From: Rostratula benghalensis
Taxonomy: Eukaryota > Chordata > Aves > Charadriiformes > Rostratulidae
Direction: 5' to 3'
Assembly: GCA_013399305.1 (NCBI GenBank)
Contig: VXAI01000136.1
Location: 806,001-870,000, forward strand
DNA length: 64,000 bases
Within the stretch, counting starts at the first letter, position 1, and every line of letters starts with the position of its first letter. Of this stretch, positions 27,718 through 42,700 are shown in pieces. The position numbers were made by a program, and so were the translations under genes. Under the pieces are notes generated by a model that made no database searches, had not been told where the DNA came from, and saw nothing but the letters and a program-made list of their open reading frames with translations.

Positions 27718-30700
27718 CCTTGTCGCAGCTTCATGTCAATCCAAGCTTCTTTTTTGGTTCCTTGCCCGTGGCATATATTTTGCAGTGGTGCATACCTTGG
27801 TCTGTGCATCATTGAGGACACGAGCAGGCAACTGGCGGAGGCAGGCTACAATCTCCTCACTGGTGAATGATGGGCATCCCACATCTTCAGCCAGGACTGC
27901 TGCTTGGGTCTGTGCTCTCCTCTTAGTAATAATGGATGCTGGAGAAAAAGCTGAACCTCCCTAGAAAAGGAAAACAAGACCATAAACCTTTGGGCCATGC
28001 TGGTAAAAGACCAAATGGGCATTAACTATTCCTATTGACTGTAAATAAATTTAGGCTAGAAACTTTAAGATAGCTTACCCAAGGAGCAGTGAAGGTTGAG
28101 AAGAGCTACAAACAGAGGTAGTGGAACAAAAGGCTAACTCAAGCTGCAGAAGACCAATCAGAGCCAGAGCACATAAAAATCAGAGCAAAAGCTACAGTCC
28201 AGTCTCTATCCCAGACTCTTTCTTTCCTTCCTTCCTACAGCCATGCCAGCATGGAAAAGGTCCTCACAAAGAAAATATGATACAATTTGGCTTCAAACTA
28301 GAAGAGGGTAGATTTAGATTAGATATCAGAAAGAAATTTTTCCTGACACTGGAGCAGGTTGCCCAGAGAAACTGGGGATGCCCCATCCCTGGAAGTGTTC
28401 ACATCCAGGCTGGAAGCAGCTTTGGGCAGCCTGGACTGGTGGGGGTTGGAACTCAGTGATCTTTAAGGTCCCTTCCAACCCAAACTATTCTGATTGTATG
28501 ATAACATTGTTGACTAACCATGAAAACTACTTATTGAAAATGCAGATAAATTAGTAAAAATCTGATTAGATCTGACCTAGAACAGAAAGGCTGGAATAGT
28601 TCTGACATGGTTCAAATGACTAATTTCCAAAAATTTAAATCAGTTTACTATAACTGCTAAGATTAGCTTCCATCTTCTAAAAAAAACACAACCCCAAGCC
28701 TAGATGCATGATATGAAAGACCCTGATCTATTCAACTGATTAACTTACTTCTTATTGAATTTGCTCAAAGCATAACTACAAGTCCAGAAAAGTACAGAAC
28801 TAGAAGCAAGTTAAAAAGAAACAGAAAGCAAACAGCAAATCCTTAATTTGAAATTGTCTCAAAATTTGAACCTGAAGATCTCTCACTGGCCAGCACCCAG
28901 GACATTTTTTTTTATTTCTCAAACAAGCAGACCTATTGATACTAATAGGATGCCATTGCTCACAACTGGAGAAAAATAATTAGAAAGACTTTATTATTTG
29001 GATGGAGAGACAGTCTTCTCAGATCACTCTATTTAGAATTTCCAGTGCTACTACCTTCCTGAATGCTTTCTCTTCCTTTTTAAGGGATATGAAAAAAAGC
29101 ATCGTTATTAGTCTAATGACTGAGATGCAGATGGTTGCAGAAAAGCTAAACAAAAACCTATGACTGTCAGTCACGGGGGACAAGAAAAGCCATCTATTCT
29201 TTTAAGAGAGCAGAAGGTCTAGAGTAGAAGAAATAAACACCACTTGGTCTTATTCCTCACTTCCACCCTCCATTTAGATGAGAGCTTGAGTGAGCAATGG
29301 GCTTTATCGTCACATGGGATTTGTGGTGGCCTATTTTGTGTTTGTAAAGCACGATATTTGCCAGCTGCTGACTAGGTGCGCTGACTCAGTTGATCATGAG
29401 AGAGAAAGACAAATATTCTTGATGAGAGCATCTCTGTGTGTGGGTGTGCTCCCCAGATGAAAAATGAGAATGTTGCTTTTTTTTGCCTGACCTTCAGAGG
29501 AGAATGTTCACCAGACCAGAATGGGTGAGACTAGAAAAGGGATAACATGGCATGCCAGCTTCCCTCAGAAGGTTAGCTTCCTTGATTTTCATTTGGAGCA
29601 AAGAATTATGTGTCTCCTCGGTACGGGAGAGAAGTTAGATCTAGGATTGTACAATATTTATCCATGAATCTGGAAAACATAGTCTTCAACATCAGAACTG
29701 AAAGTGCTCAGCACATTTTATCAAGTATCCAGTACCTCTAAAAGGCATACATTTAAACAAAAGCAAACTAAACCACAAAAATATTAAAGGGTTGTGGTTT
29801 CCCAAATTCTGAAAGTTTCGCAAATTTGGAAAGTGACAATTTAATTCTGAAGCTGCCCTATTAAAAGGCTAAGTCTGATAGGGAAAGGGGGTACTGAGAT
29901 CAGATGACATGCAGAATCCAAAAATTCACTTTGACCAAGGAAAACATCCTAGCCTGTATTTGATTTTGAACACATCTCCTTCCAGGTATTTTAAACCTAT
30001 GCAAAGATCACCTGTCTCTACACATTGAAAGACTTTCTTTGAGTCAAGCACTGAGTCAAACAACAATTACAAAGGATTATGGAGAGAGGCATCCCACAAG
30101 TCCTCTCTGCAGAGGGAAAGCTAAAATCTTGGACAGGCAAACCTTCACGTCACATCACTGGATGTTTATGGGTTAGCATTAGATACAGTCCATGATCAAT
30201 GAGTAAAAGAAAAAGCCAAAATCTTCTGCAAATACATTAGTGAGGTCAGGACAGTTCTTGTTTGAAGCCTTACTCTTGGTGTGCCTATATTCTCTTCTTT
30301 GCATGACTGGATAGAACAGGTTTACGTGCTCTTTTTTTCTTTCTTTCCCCCCCCCCCCCCCCCCCCTACTATTTTCCATGGTAATGGCCACTTCCTCAGT
30401 TTGGTTGGGTTTTTTGTTGTTTTTTTTTTAATAACATCCACGTTCAGGAAGCATGTCTTGCATTTTGGGGTTTGAAAGAGTTGTGGTATCCACTCCTGTT
30501 ATGCATGTTTAAGTTTTGTTGGGACTGAAAGTGGGTGACAGAGGAACTTAGGACACCATACGAGCAGGATTTGGAAGCAATACCATTATGTTCCCTTCTC
30601 TGGTGCATCTGAAATACATCCCAGGCTCTGGAAACCAGGGTCCTCTTACCGCAGAAGTTAAGCAAGCAAAATTGTACCAGTTCTCTGCTTTTCAGATTCA

Positions 30701-33700
30701 CATCACAACTCATGCTCATTGTTTCCTCACCCTCACTAAAAAAACCTCAGGAGCAAATAAATGAGAGCAGAAGGTGGAGACGGCCCAGAATTAAATTTCT
30801 TCCCTTTTTGAGTCTGTAGTTTTCACACTAAAAATATTTTTTCCCTAAACACTGTAGCCATATTAGAGGCAGACTCAGGACACAGAGGCTAATATAGCTG
30901 CACTCAGTATTTCTGTTGGCTTTTTTCCCTGTAAAACTATAATTTATTTGTGTGATTAGTCCCAGAAACTAGTAATGAAGGAGTTGTTTGCTTTAAAAAA
31001 ATAGGACTATTTAGGCAGAATAAGAAATAGCTGAGGAAGTGTTCATTTCCATTACATGACACCCTTATTACCATCAACAAGATAGAATCATGAATCAGGA
31101 AACCAAAAATTATGAGAACAGCTCAAAAATAACAAACACTTTGTTCTTTTTGTTAGTCCCCTTTTTCAGTTCTCCAGTAATTCTCACATACCTACAAACA
31201 TAAGAGTTAGAAAATTCAATTTTAAAACAGCTGAGATCTTCAGATAATCCCACAGGGAAGTTTTTTGAAAGCAAACCTATAAACAGTCTGAGATATACAA
31301 TAAAACTGTGAATGTTTGCCATCTTGACACCGCGGAGCATTTCCTATCTCAGCATCATTTGGGTTGTCTTGACAGGGAAGTAAAGCCAGAGGCAGTTCTT
31401 GTTTCAGCTGTCCTCATGGATGGACCTGCTGTCATCAGAGGAAGTTCTGATGACATTTCAGACAATGACCAGGACGAAAGCATTCAGTACCAAACTTCTG
31501 AGAAGAAGTGGTTGCAGCTGTGTTGCACAATCCACAACAGCAATATCACACTGACATCCTGAATTTATAGGAAGAGTGGGAACATTACAATGTAGGGCAA
31601 TAGTACTTACTGCAACAAGTTATGACACTGGAAATGGAAGGCAAAGCTTTCAGTGCTGTTTTGTTCAAGGATCAGAAGCTTTGCAAGCATTTTATTTACC
31701 TTTTCAAAATAAGAGGTTAAGCTAGACTGTAGAAAATCAGACATTAGGAAATTTTCTCACAGTGGTGAGAAGTTGATGAATGCACATCAGTATTACATGA
31801 AAATGAATTCTTGCTTTGTTGCTAAGCTGTCATCAGCTAGAGTCAAGACTGGTACCTCTTGTAAACTTCTCTCTTGGGACATCACAGCTCACACATCTGT
31901 GATGGGGCTTCCCCGTCCACCCCAGTTCTCCCTCCGTTTGTTGGGCACACTTAACTATTCACATCTAGCCAAATGCTAGCATTCTGTTTCACGTGTCTCA
32001 CAGATTAGCATCTTTTAGCTAAATGGCACCCCTTGATGCTATTCTGATGAGACAATAAAAAATAATATGTGGACTATTACTTCAAGCCGTACCTCTGTCT
32101 CCCAACATATCTGGAAAAGACAATTCCTGTTCAAGTTGCAGCGCTGAATGTGTTTTAATTCCTCATTTACTCTGGAAACTCACTTCTGCAAAGTCTTTTC
32201 AAAACTGATTCACAAGAGATCTAATGATTAGAAACTTCACTGCAACTGGCTTTTGTCACCCACACTCTGTAAAGCCAAAACCTCCTTCCTCTCTTCACAC
32301 CGTGACCTCTTATTTTTCCAACCCAACTTGAAACCAAAAACCCTGCTTTAGCCACACTGGTCTTTTTGACACAGGCACTCCCTGCAAATGAATGAGGTTT
32401 TTCTGACGGCTGCAAGGCTGCAGACTCCTCATGGAGAATACCAGAAGAATGCTATAGAGAGCAATGTTATTGCAAACAGAAAAAACAGTAACACCACCTA
32501 AAACGCAAGGTCGAAAAATATCTAATGAAAACAGTCGAGCCCATGAACTGTCCTGATATAATTCTGCTTCCCCAAAAGGGCCAGCTGTACAGCAACGTTT
32601 TATTTGTTAAAGATAGGCACTCTCCAGGCTCAGTTTCATACAGTTCCCAGTAAGAAGTATCTGTTGGACCATCTGGTTTGACCTCCGGGATAGCTACGGC
32701 TCTTCCATTTCCTGGCTACTGAGCACAAGGGCTTTCTGTCACTTAAAACATGGCTCATGTTGGACTAAACCCTGGTCTTGCATGAAGCATTTAATCTGGG
32801 CTTGGGGACGCTGAAAAATGGATACCACAATCTTCTCTTTTGCAGTTCATGCCTGAAGATACACACTCCACTGACGGAAAAAATGGACATTATTTCTCTT
32901 TGAGGATGCCTTCAGTTTCAGTTGAAGTCAGATCCAAGAGGCTATTTATAACCTGTTTTTTCTCCCTTCAAAAATAAGCCAGCTTTAACTAAGTTATTAC
33001 TAACTCTTCTTTCCTATTACCTTCCAGACATTTCTCTAAAAGACTGAATTTAAGTTATTTTTCATAAGGAGTTGTCAATTTGGGCATCCAGCATTTCTTT
33101 TCGAGAGGATCCTGCATTTCTTTTTGTTAGACAACTAACTCTGCAGTGACAAGTGCTTACAACACACCAAGGTTGCAGGGATCTATGTGGAGACACGAGT
33201 GTCATTTTTTCCAGGCTTTTAGATAACATCTATCTTCGAAAACCTGGAGGAGTAGAAATCTTTGGGCCCAGGCCGTGGAGTCTCCATCACAGCTAAGGAG
33301 CTCTGTTGCTAAAGTGATGAACATCAGCACATGAAATGGAACAGGGAACTAGCAGGTCGGCCCAGCAATGAAAAGAGAGAGTGAGATATAATTATTTTTT
33401 TTCCCTCCATAATTATCTAATAGAACTGTGATTTCCAGATAAAAAATGTGAGAAAGGAGAGGCTCCTCTCTCTTCTACCAAAAAAACCCCCATTTCCAAG
33501 AGGCAGTCCTGCAACTACAGTGTTCCTTTCTCAGTGACTCACTGAGTGCCTGTGTCAGGTTAGGGACTTCAACAACAGGATATGAATACTTTTAAGGTGA
33601 CATATAAAGCCCCACTTAATTCGTATCAAACCTTTCTTCCATTTAGATGTAAGCATTGCTTTATCAATTATCTTATCATTAAAAAAACAAGTTATTAGCT

Positions 33701-36700
33701 GAACAAGCTGAACAGGAAAACTTACTCTCATCATTGCACAAGGGTAAGTCACCACCAGAAACAGAAAGCAACGATATGGAAATGGAGAATTTTATTTATC
33801 TCCCTCCACTGCAAAATCATCTGTTCTCTATGGTACAAACCATGGTTGAGATTCATTGTGTTTCCAGGGGAGCATGGCCTATCAAGCAAGTCCAACCTTT
33901 TCTTCTTTCCTGCTCTGAGATCCCCAGCCTGGGATCTTTCAGTAACTCCAGAAACATTGTACATCCATTCCGTGAATGTCACTAGGAAATGTGCGTGACG
34001 AACAACCAAAACAGAACTGGCAGGGGTAATCATGGGACAGCATGGCACAACCAACTCCCCAGAGCAGTGGCTATAATGCTCTCATGGCTCTGCATTGTAG
34101 ACTGATTTGCTTATCAAGCCACTTAATGCTCTCCTGCCCCTTCAAGGTGAGGGCTTTTAGCACAGCCCATCGAAGAGAAAGGATATTCTCCTGTAATTGC
34201 ATAGCTCCACACTTTGGCACAGCTTTGGGAACTTGATCACTGTCTTCTAGTTCCAATAATGCTGACACAGCAGCTCCCACGCTCGTCAACTTTTAGTTTT
34301 CATCATCAAACCCATTGGCACTACAATGAGCTACTCCAGCGTGAAGCAGGAACTTTGCTTGGGGTTCCTGGTGGGGTTGTTTTGGTTGTTTTGGGTTGAT
34401 TTTTGTTTGGCTGTTTTGAGGGTTTGGGGTTTGTTTTGTTTTTTTTTAATTCTACTGTACAAAATTTGGTACATGAGCTTTTCAGATCACATCTTGATTA
34501 TAAAACCAAAGAGAAAACTGTAATAAATCCCTTTGACTTATGCTTTCAGATCCTGCAGTATTCTGTTCCTGGGTATCTCCAGTGGGGTTATTTAACAGGC
34601 TTGGTTTTCCCATCTCAGACACTGAGATGAAAGAGGTCCCGAGGCTCCTGCTTCTGCACTGTGTACAACTGACATAAAAATGTGCTTAAAAAAAAAGGTT
34701 TTTCACTCCATATTCTTTAATTGCTGATACTGAGCTTCAAGCATGTGCAGACAGAGGTGTTCTGGAGTGCAGAGTAAAGAATAAAGCAAACCTTGCATTC
34801 CCATCCAGGCTCAATAAGAATGGAAAACAAAGTTTTGTGCCTCTTCCTGCCTGTCTGAAAAAAACCCTAGCAAAACTACATAAAACAAAACAGTTGGGGA
34901 CTGAACATTACTGGATAAACAAATCTGGAAGAAAAATTAAAGAAAGGAGAATGAGAAACGCTTTCTGTGTAAGTAATGCAAAACAGGTTATTTTGCTCAT
35001 TTTTTTATATCTGCTCAAACCAGCCCTGATGCAACATGTTGAAAATCTCCCTGTTGCCCTCAGCCCATAGATAAAAAGTGTCTTGAGTAGTGGTTTGCGA
35101 CAGGAACCTCATCTGTTGCAAACACTTTGAGCCTTCCTTATTTCTCAGAGAGGAAGTATGTGGCCTGTTTGGCAAATGCTGCTCTACATGACAGCGTGAA
35201 CTTCACAAGACACTCATTCCACCGGCTGCTCCTCGGCTTGATCAGCGAAACCTTGCTGGCAGCATGAGAGCAGTAGCATGACTACAGCTTCTTTGAGAAA
35301 TACTGCAACCTGGAAGCATTTAAAGGTAATCCTTCCTCTGATACATTTTAGTTTTGCTGCATATGGGACCAAATGTTTCCATTCTTCTTTTTTATANCTG
35401 TTTCATTAACAATGACAGTATTCAGACTGTGGATTTCAAGTACGACCAAAGGTAGAAATAGAAAAGCCTGCCTTGATCCTTTTCCCAGGGAGTGGTACTG
35501 AAGATAGAAGGGAGAAGGAGTATTTCTGTGGGAAGCTCACAGTAAGACAGATGCAGAGGACCTGGTGCTGAAGCAAACTGCAGCTCACTATAACCCAAAA
35601 TATGAGAAACATCACAGGCAGATTAGTGGGCTTTTCATTCAACGTGGTAGAAGTTTGCATAATGTGGTATTTCTGTACTGGTTCCTAGTTGCATGTTGAT
35701 GTGAATTACCTTGATTACAGCATTACTTCGTTCTTTCTAAGTGCAAAGGTACAAGTGTCTAAAGGCTGAAAGGATGCCCATTTTGATTAATGACAAATTA
35801 AGGGAAACTCACCCCCCAAAATACACAGCTCCTGAAACCTAAGCTGATTTGCTTGTTTGAGTTTTTCACCCACATGAAAAATAACAGGATGCTGGCGCTT
35901 TAATTTTCAAATTAAATGGCATTCTGACATTACCTGTGAACCTCACTGAGAATTAAATTAAATTCTATACCTTGGTGGTATAGTTGTGAATATCAGGTAA
36001 CAAAAATAAAATAGAGTAGAGCATCTCAGGAATTATGAATGTCCTAATTTTACTAGTCTGCATTATTTCTTACAAAGGGGCTTTACTCAGGTGCTTATTT
36101 TGCCTTTTTATTTCTCTTATTATTTTAATTTCTTTATATTTACTATTTCTCAAAAATTTTAAATAGAACTTTGAAGAAGCTCTTACAAAGCAATGGACTT
36201 TCCTATATGCCATGCTATGTAACTGCTCCAGAAGCACATTTTCTCAGATTCTGTGAGAGGAAAGTATTGCTCCGTGTGCTGCACGCAGGAACAGAAGGTG
36301 GAAATAAATCGTACCCCAGGTTTTTGGGACCCGCGATGTAGGTCAATGAGATCCCAGTCTTGACAGGCAACGGGTTCATGTCTATCTGCCAAGAGTTCTG
36401 CCACTGATAAACAGGACACACAAAGCTGGAGGGCTGTAGGTGTTTCCTCCCCTTCTTTTGGCAGCAAAAATAAAACAATAAAGATCACTAAACCCCAGTA
36501 GCCATGTGTTTGCAGACAACTATGGATGCAGCCGCTGGCTTTCCCTCAACAAAGGAGGAAAGGGGTGTAAGAAATACTGCAAATGTGGTCTGGGTGGTTA
36601 AAATCCAATGTCCACACAAAGCTGAGGAGGTGGTCTGCAAGCAGGGAAAGCCCAGTGGTTCCTCAGAGCTGAACAGCAGCTTCACTCCGCCAAGCAGGGG

Positions 36701-39700
36701 ATTGGGTTGATAAGATGAGCTTAGAGTCTATCATCTCTCCCTAATTCTTCCCAAACCACCCTCAGTGAACGATTTTCTTTGGATCTGGAATAATTATTGG
36801 TTTCTACGACAGAGTTATGCCACCTCTACTCACATCCCGAACTCTGTCAGCAAGTTAAGTGAGATGCAGTGCTGGAGAAGATTCACCATTTCAAAATAAT
36901 ATCGCCTATAAAACCGTTACTGTTCCGCTGGTGACTTAAATGGTAAAAAGTCATCTTGGCCACAAGTTGCTCTACAGTTTCCTGTAAATTAACTTGTGCA
37001 GAACGTCTAAAAATTTCAGAAAACTGCCCTACAGTTTATCATATAGCAATGGATTTGTACTGTGCTGCAATACTTGACACCAGCACAGCCTCCTTAAGCC
37101 GTTAAGTTCTACCACACACTTCGAGAGTCACGTGCAATTCTGTTTTAGAAATAATTTGGATACTAATTCGTACACTGTTTCTCTAAAAACATTGATCTGC
37201 CATTGCCAGCAAGTAGGTTAAAAAAAATCTTCCACTCTCTATATTTCACAAGAAATTTCCCATTTCTTTAATTTCCATCACATTTTCAAATGTCTGAGTT
37301 GAGCTCTACCTCATGGCATTAACTCCACCACCTTTGACTGGATTATAGGCACCTTTACTCTGCCCAAATGCATAATGACAAGAAACCTGAGCTTAAAACC
37401 CAGTCTGATATCTGTCATTTTCCTTATAATCACTTTGGATAAGTGAATCTTCAAGAGCTCTATTTGCTTTTTTTTTTTTTTTTTGAACACTTCTGCCATG
37501 AGCCCAGAGAACATCTTGAACTCTCTGTTCCTTTTAAGACTTTATGCTGCCACCAGTGGTTAATTAGTGACAGTAAAATGGCACGGAAAATGTAATGACA
37601 CACAGCAAACCATCATCACAGTGACATCAAAGTCCGAAACATCATAGCTCTTCCCCGTTACCGTAAGGACTTTATAACACTTGTATTTTCCGTAAGTCTG
37701 ATTCTTCCACCTCCAAAGTAGCAGGACGGAGCTGCATGCTCTGTCCTGTTGACTTCAGAGGTCCTTCCAGAAGCATAAAGTCATAGAACACCATGGCTGG
37801 TATGGCAGAAGTGAGCCAGGCCAGTTCTGGATGTGCTCTGCAAAAAGATGAACGAGGCACGTGCCAGTTGTCCGGTGTTAATCCAGCTGGACTAGATGGC
37901 AAGAGGTTTAATTCTAAACCACGTGTGAGCAAACCTTCAGAAATACATCAGGTAATTTTAAAGCAATGTCTAGAGTTCAGTCCCCTAAATACCATCTAAA
38001 GAAATGAAAATGCCTTGCCCAAACGTGCCACGCTTTTAGAAAGCTTGTGTGAGGTAAAGTTTTCAGAAGTCTTTCCATCATGGACAAATTCTACGTATCA
38101 CTTTCCACAGTGACTCAGGCACACCTGAAAATTCTATCCCCTGTATCTTAAGAATAGGGAAAAAGCCCTTGAAAGCACTCTGTCATGACTCAGATTACTA
38201 GTAGGGTGACTTGCTCTCCTGGCCTTCAATTATCAAGACCCAGAACAAAGGGGTACATAGAGGTAGGACTCCATTATTTTTATTTTTCCATACTTTTGCG
38301 ACAGCAAATTCAAATACTATTCTCACCTAAATAACAATTGCATGTGTTAAAACTATAGATGGGCATAAGAAATTTGTGCTGGCACACTTGGCATCTCTAT
38401 GGAATTGCAAAAATGTTTTGGTAACTGCTGCTTGCTTACTCTACGCTTAGCCAGGTTTGAATTTCCCTTTTCAAGTACTCCAAAAATGCCGCTACTACAG
38501 CGCAGAGCTCAGCAGAGGTTATCTGTCCAGGTGTTTGTCCCTCTTCTCTGGCTGACTTTTTCAGGCTCGTTGAGGTCTCTGTTCCCATGTCCAGGAAATT
38601 CTGCTGGCTAATTTGAAGATGAGCCAAGAACACCTACAGTATCTGTAGCCAAAGTACTGGCTGCACTTTTCCTATGCATATACCTCTTATTCTTGATGGA
38701 ATGCAGCTGAGAAAAATGTTGAAGAAATTAAAACTGGGTCTTGTAAAAAATATTCATAGTTCAGGAAACTATAATCTGGCAAGTACACGGTGCCTACCAA
38801 AAATGAATTCTGATTACAGTTTTAGCAACTTAGGTGCATTTAAATGGATAATGATTTTGGGTTTGTTATTAATAGGGATCCTTTTATTCAAATGTGGGCA
38901 TCCAAATAGTTTCATTTAAATTTAAGGGTACTTTTTTATTCAGCTTCTAGTCTTGCTAGATCAGGCAATGAAACAGTTTTTTGTTCTTGTGAAAGCAGAT
39001 TCCAGGCACTTGTCAGAGAGACACTGGCACAGCTGCATCCTACAGATATGCCAAAAGCTCGTGCCTGAGTGCAGGCAGTGAGAGGGTGATGTGCTATTTG
39101 GGCAGTGACATAGAGACTTCTAGCAAAGAGACTTTGGGAAGAAGCACTAAGAAGCTTGAAAATGAGACGACACGGAGTCAAAGCGCGTAACCATCTGTTT
39201 TAGCACTGATCTACTTGCATTTGTTAAGAGACAAATTCTCTTCCTTTCGACCAGCATTTTATTCTGTTGGGTATCTCCCTAAAATTGCTGTAAGGTATTT
39301 ACAGTATTAAGCAATTTATTCAATTCTGCTGATCTTCTTCCAAAAGACAATTAGTAATAAAACCCATCTGATTTCACCAGTAATGCCTCCAGCTAACACA
39401 GTCCGGCTCTAGCCTGTTGTAAGGAAAGAGCAACAGACCAAAGGTAGTCATCAGTTTGAAATATTTAAGCTAGAAAAGACTGAAAGATGCAAACTGCACC
39501 TGAATTTAGTAAATACCCACATGATGCTGCTAGAGCTCCTGCTATGCTTTCCACAGGGCAACAGACAGACAAATACTTAAAAAAAAAAATAGCTATCATC
39601 TAGTTGAGTTATTTTGCTTTAATGTACAATTTCAAACAGATATAGCTTATACCCTTCTGTCTCTGGAAATATAGCATAGCATGTGACACCTTCCACATCC

Positions 39701-42700
39701 AAAGGATTTTTCTTTTTGTCCTCTGTCAGGGAGAATTTGAATAGGTGCAGCAAAGCCATGAGAAGGAACGCTCTCTCTCCAGATATTTAGTTCCACACTT
39801 GCCCAGTACTGTTTCTTGTACATCCACCAAGACTTAAGAGAACTATCTGAAGAATCTGAACTACTGGCTTTATGCAGGAAGAGTGTTTTGAGATCAAACA
39901 ATTTGAGGCAAGGTGTTACTTTGAAAAAAAAAAAAAAAAAGAGAAAGAAAAAAGAGGAAAAACAACATTACCCACATTCGCTGAGAGCACAAGTGCATCA
40001 GAAAGAACCCTCTGAACAACGTTCTTAGTGCTCAATAATGAAGCAACATAACAGACACACAGGGCTGAAAACCAGATCCATCAATCTGTTTTCTTTGCAG
40101 CTTCAGCACTCCAAGTGCTGAAAAGAACATTTTGTGTATGAAATGAGTACATGGGCATGGCTTTACTGCGACTTCCTATTGTGTTGAGGGGCTGGTAATG
40201 GAAACTTTTACTTCATTGCGTTCTTCTGAGCAACTTCCCTAGCTGTGGTTTTCTGCTATTCCCCTGATAAAAGCACCAAAGTGGTGAGAGTTTGGCGAGT
40301 ATGTAAAACTCTCACATGAGTTTGACATAAGAGTTCTCAAAAGCAAAACTGTATAAAGTTGGAGACACCCAAACTAGGTCATTTCTCATCTGTTAGCACA
40401 GCAGGTGTTATTCTGATGCTTAATTTCAATGTCTCCCTTGATTTAGTTCTGAAAATCTCTGACAGAATTAGAGACCGTAATGGGAAATACTGTGAAAACG
40501 CTGAGAGCCTCCGAAGAAACAAATATGTCAAGCCAAACGGGTAAGCTCTCATTTAATTTCTTTCAAGAGAAAAAAAATGCTTGAAATATATGGTATATTC
40601 ATCCATGTGTCCTCCTTCATCCACCTGATGTAGTAAAAGCAGGCAGGAGCATGACTGCTGTGGGAGAAGGAGGGCATCCTCAGACAGTGCTTATTTATAA
40701 GTACGTTCTAGCTCATTTTCCAAGCAGTGCTTTAATTAAAACACTTAAAATGTTAAATCTACTCTTTGCTGGTGCTCCCTGAAAAGGTATTCTTTCCGAT
40801 CCAGAAAGCGCCGAAGCACTACTTCATCATTGAGAATTTTGCCTCTGTTTTGACATACTTGTGTGTGATATTTAAAACAAATTTGTTTTGGAAATTTGGG
40901 TTTGCTTCAGTTAAGGTTAAAAACCTTGATGATGTTCTGCTTGCACTGAACCTGAAGCCCGCAGTTGCATTGTCAAGTGGGTTTATCCACAGAGGTTATA
41001 CAGAAATACACATTTCACAGGCCAAGCTGCCAAGGAGGGATATAACACACACCCCCTGTGAATCCACGTGCTAAAATAAATCAGGTTGCAAACTTCCCCG
41101 TGCACTCCCCGCAGGCTGGTAGAGGTCACGCATCTGAGGGGGAAAGCAAGAGGGATTCAGTGACCTGTTACTGCCAAAAAGCAAGTGAGTAGAAGAAAAG
41201 TCATTGCAGCCTCAGCTCCCATGCCGTGACTCGACAGAGAGCTGGTGCAAGAGCTGCAATAAATCACTCCCCACAGGTGATGAAGAGAAAACATTTTGGG
41301 GGTTTTATTATTATTTTTTTTCTGTGTGTTTGGTTTTTTTGTTTTTTTTTTAGAAAGGGAAGGCATTAATTAAAATTTTTGGGGTTTCCATCAAAGCTGG
41401 TCCAGTTGTGCCTCTCATTATTTTAAGAATAGGGAATCAGCCCGGTTTCATTAGTGCTGGAAGGAAACCCAGCCCCGCTTTTAGCGCAACCGAGGAGCCG
41501 CCGATGCGGGCAGCTCTGCAGCCTGAAGTCCACATAAAGCAGAGACCAAGTTCTGTTAAGGCTGCTCAGAGGCCCACAGCATTAACAGACAATTTAATAT
41601 TTTTTTTTTTAAGAACACACAAATGTTCATCTTCCCAGAGACTGCTTTCACGAATGCCACGACCATAAAGCAGAGAGGCATCCACACTCCCAGAGCAGAA
41701 TCTCACTGAGGGGAGCGAGGGGTCGCTGCCACGGCTGTGACCGAGTCTGTATTACTCCCACACATGCTGAAAGTCAGGATTTAGAAGGGCTACAGCCAAC
41801 TGCATCACCTTCCAGTGACATAAACAGCACACACCTCTGAAAGATATTGATAGCACCGCAATTACAAGGGGAAATTACCCGTTTAGGAGTTCAGGGCTCC
41901 ATCTCCTTTCGCTCTCCTACACGTCTAGCACATCTAGAAGGTGCTTTGTCAGGTCCTGCCTGACCGTCAGCTGCCAGCCATGGAGGAAACAGTGCTGCAG
42001 TGGCATCTCTCGAGGCCACAGGGATGTCTCAGACACTCACACAGGTGAAATTACATCCAAAGACAGCTTTGAAATCCCGCGTAACTCCTGTGATCCAACT
42101 CTTAGTCTGAATCAGACACGCATTATTCCTAATGGCTTAAATGCTGGTAATTAAAGTTAGGAATATAAGCATCAGCACTTTAATCCAAATCTAACAAAAA
42201 CAGACTTTTGAAAAGAAACTCAGTACTAGCAGCATATATTGGGGTTAATTCAATCAGTTTGTGTCTTTTTGTCTTTCTGAGCAGATCAAAACTCCAAATC
42301 ACATCACCAAACACAGAAGATTTCCCCCAGGCCGGGAACAGCCACCTTTGATTTAAGTGAGGTGGAGGATCTAATTCACAGTCTTACAACAGTCACAATA
42401 GTTATTAGGAAGAGAAAGTTTTGCACTGGCTCGTTTCAGTGACACTGAATAAAAGGAAGGTCTGAAAAAGAAAGGAAAGAAAGAAAGGAAAGAACAACAA
42501 AAAATGGGAAGAAAACAGGTAACTGGGGTCTGCAGACTTGATCTGCAGGGGGAATGTGTTCATCAGAACCATTGAGGCCCTTGTGCTGCCTGAGAGCTGC
42601 ACTGAAAGCAAAACTTTGGGCTCTCCTCCTCTTCAGTGCATGAGCATTGGTCCTGAAAAAGGGCAGAGCACGTAAGCTGCATTTCCCCAGAAGGCATCTG

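Larger units (their letters stand above)
27961..40159. other. SLA-hosting TG intron, part beyond the SLA 5' end
   Basis: About 12 kb of the 30.9-kb TG intron lies upstream of SLA. It contains a CR1 fragment (28291-28502), a poly-C run (30347-30366), a G/T-rich tract (34359-34450), a poly-T (37468-37484) and a poly-A near 39925. No other gene was recognised. Distal SLA enhancers or noncoding first exons could lie here but cannot be seen by eye. Confidence 0.7.

Noticed and set aside
27593..27964. 123-residue plus-strand frame
   Set aside because: It is the shadow of the TG exon at 27960-27796 and runs through a poly-T.
40359..40544. 61-residue plus-strand frame over the first SLA exon
   Set aside because: It is in a different frame from MGNTVKT; the MGN start has homology, Kozak context and the right splice phase.
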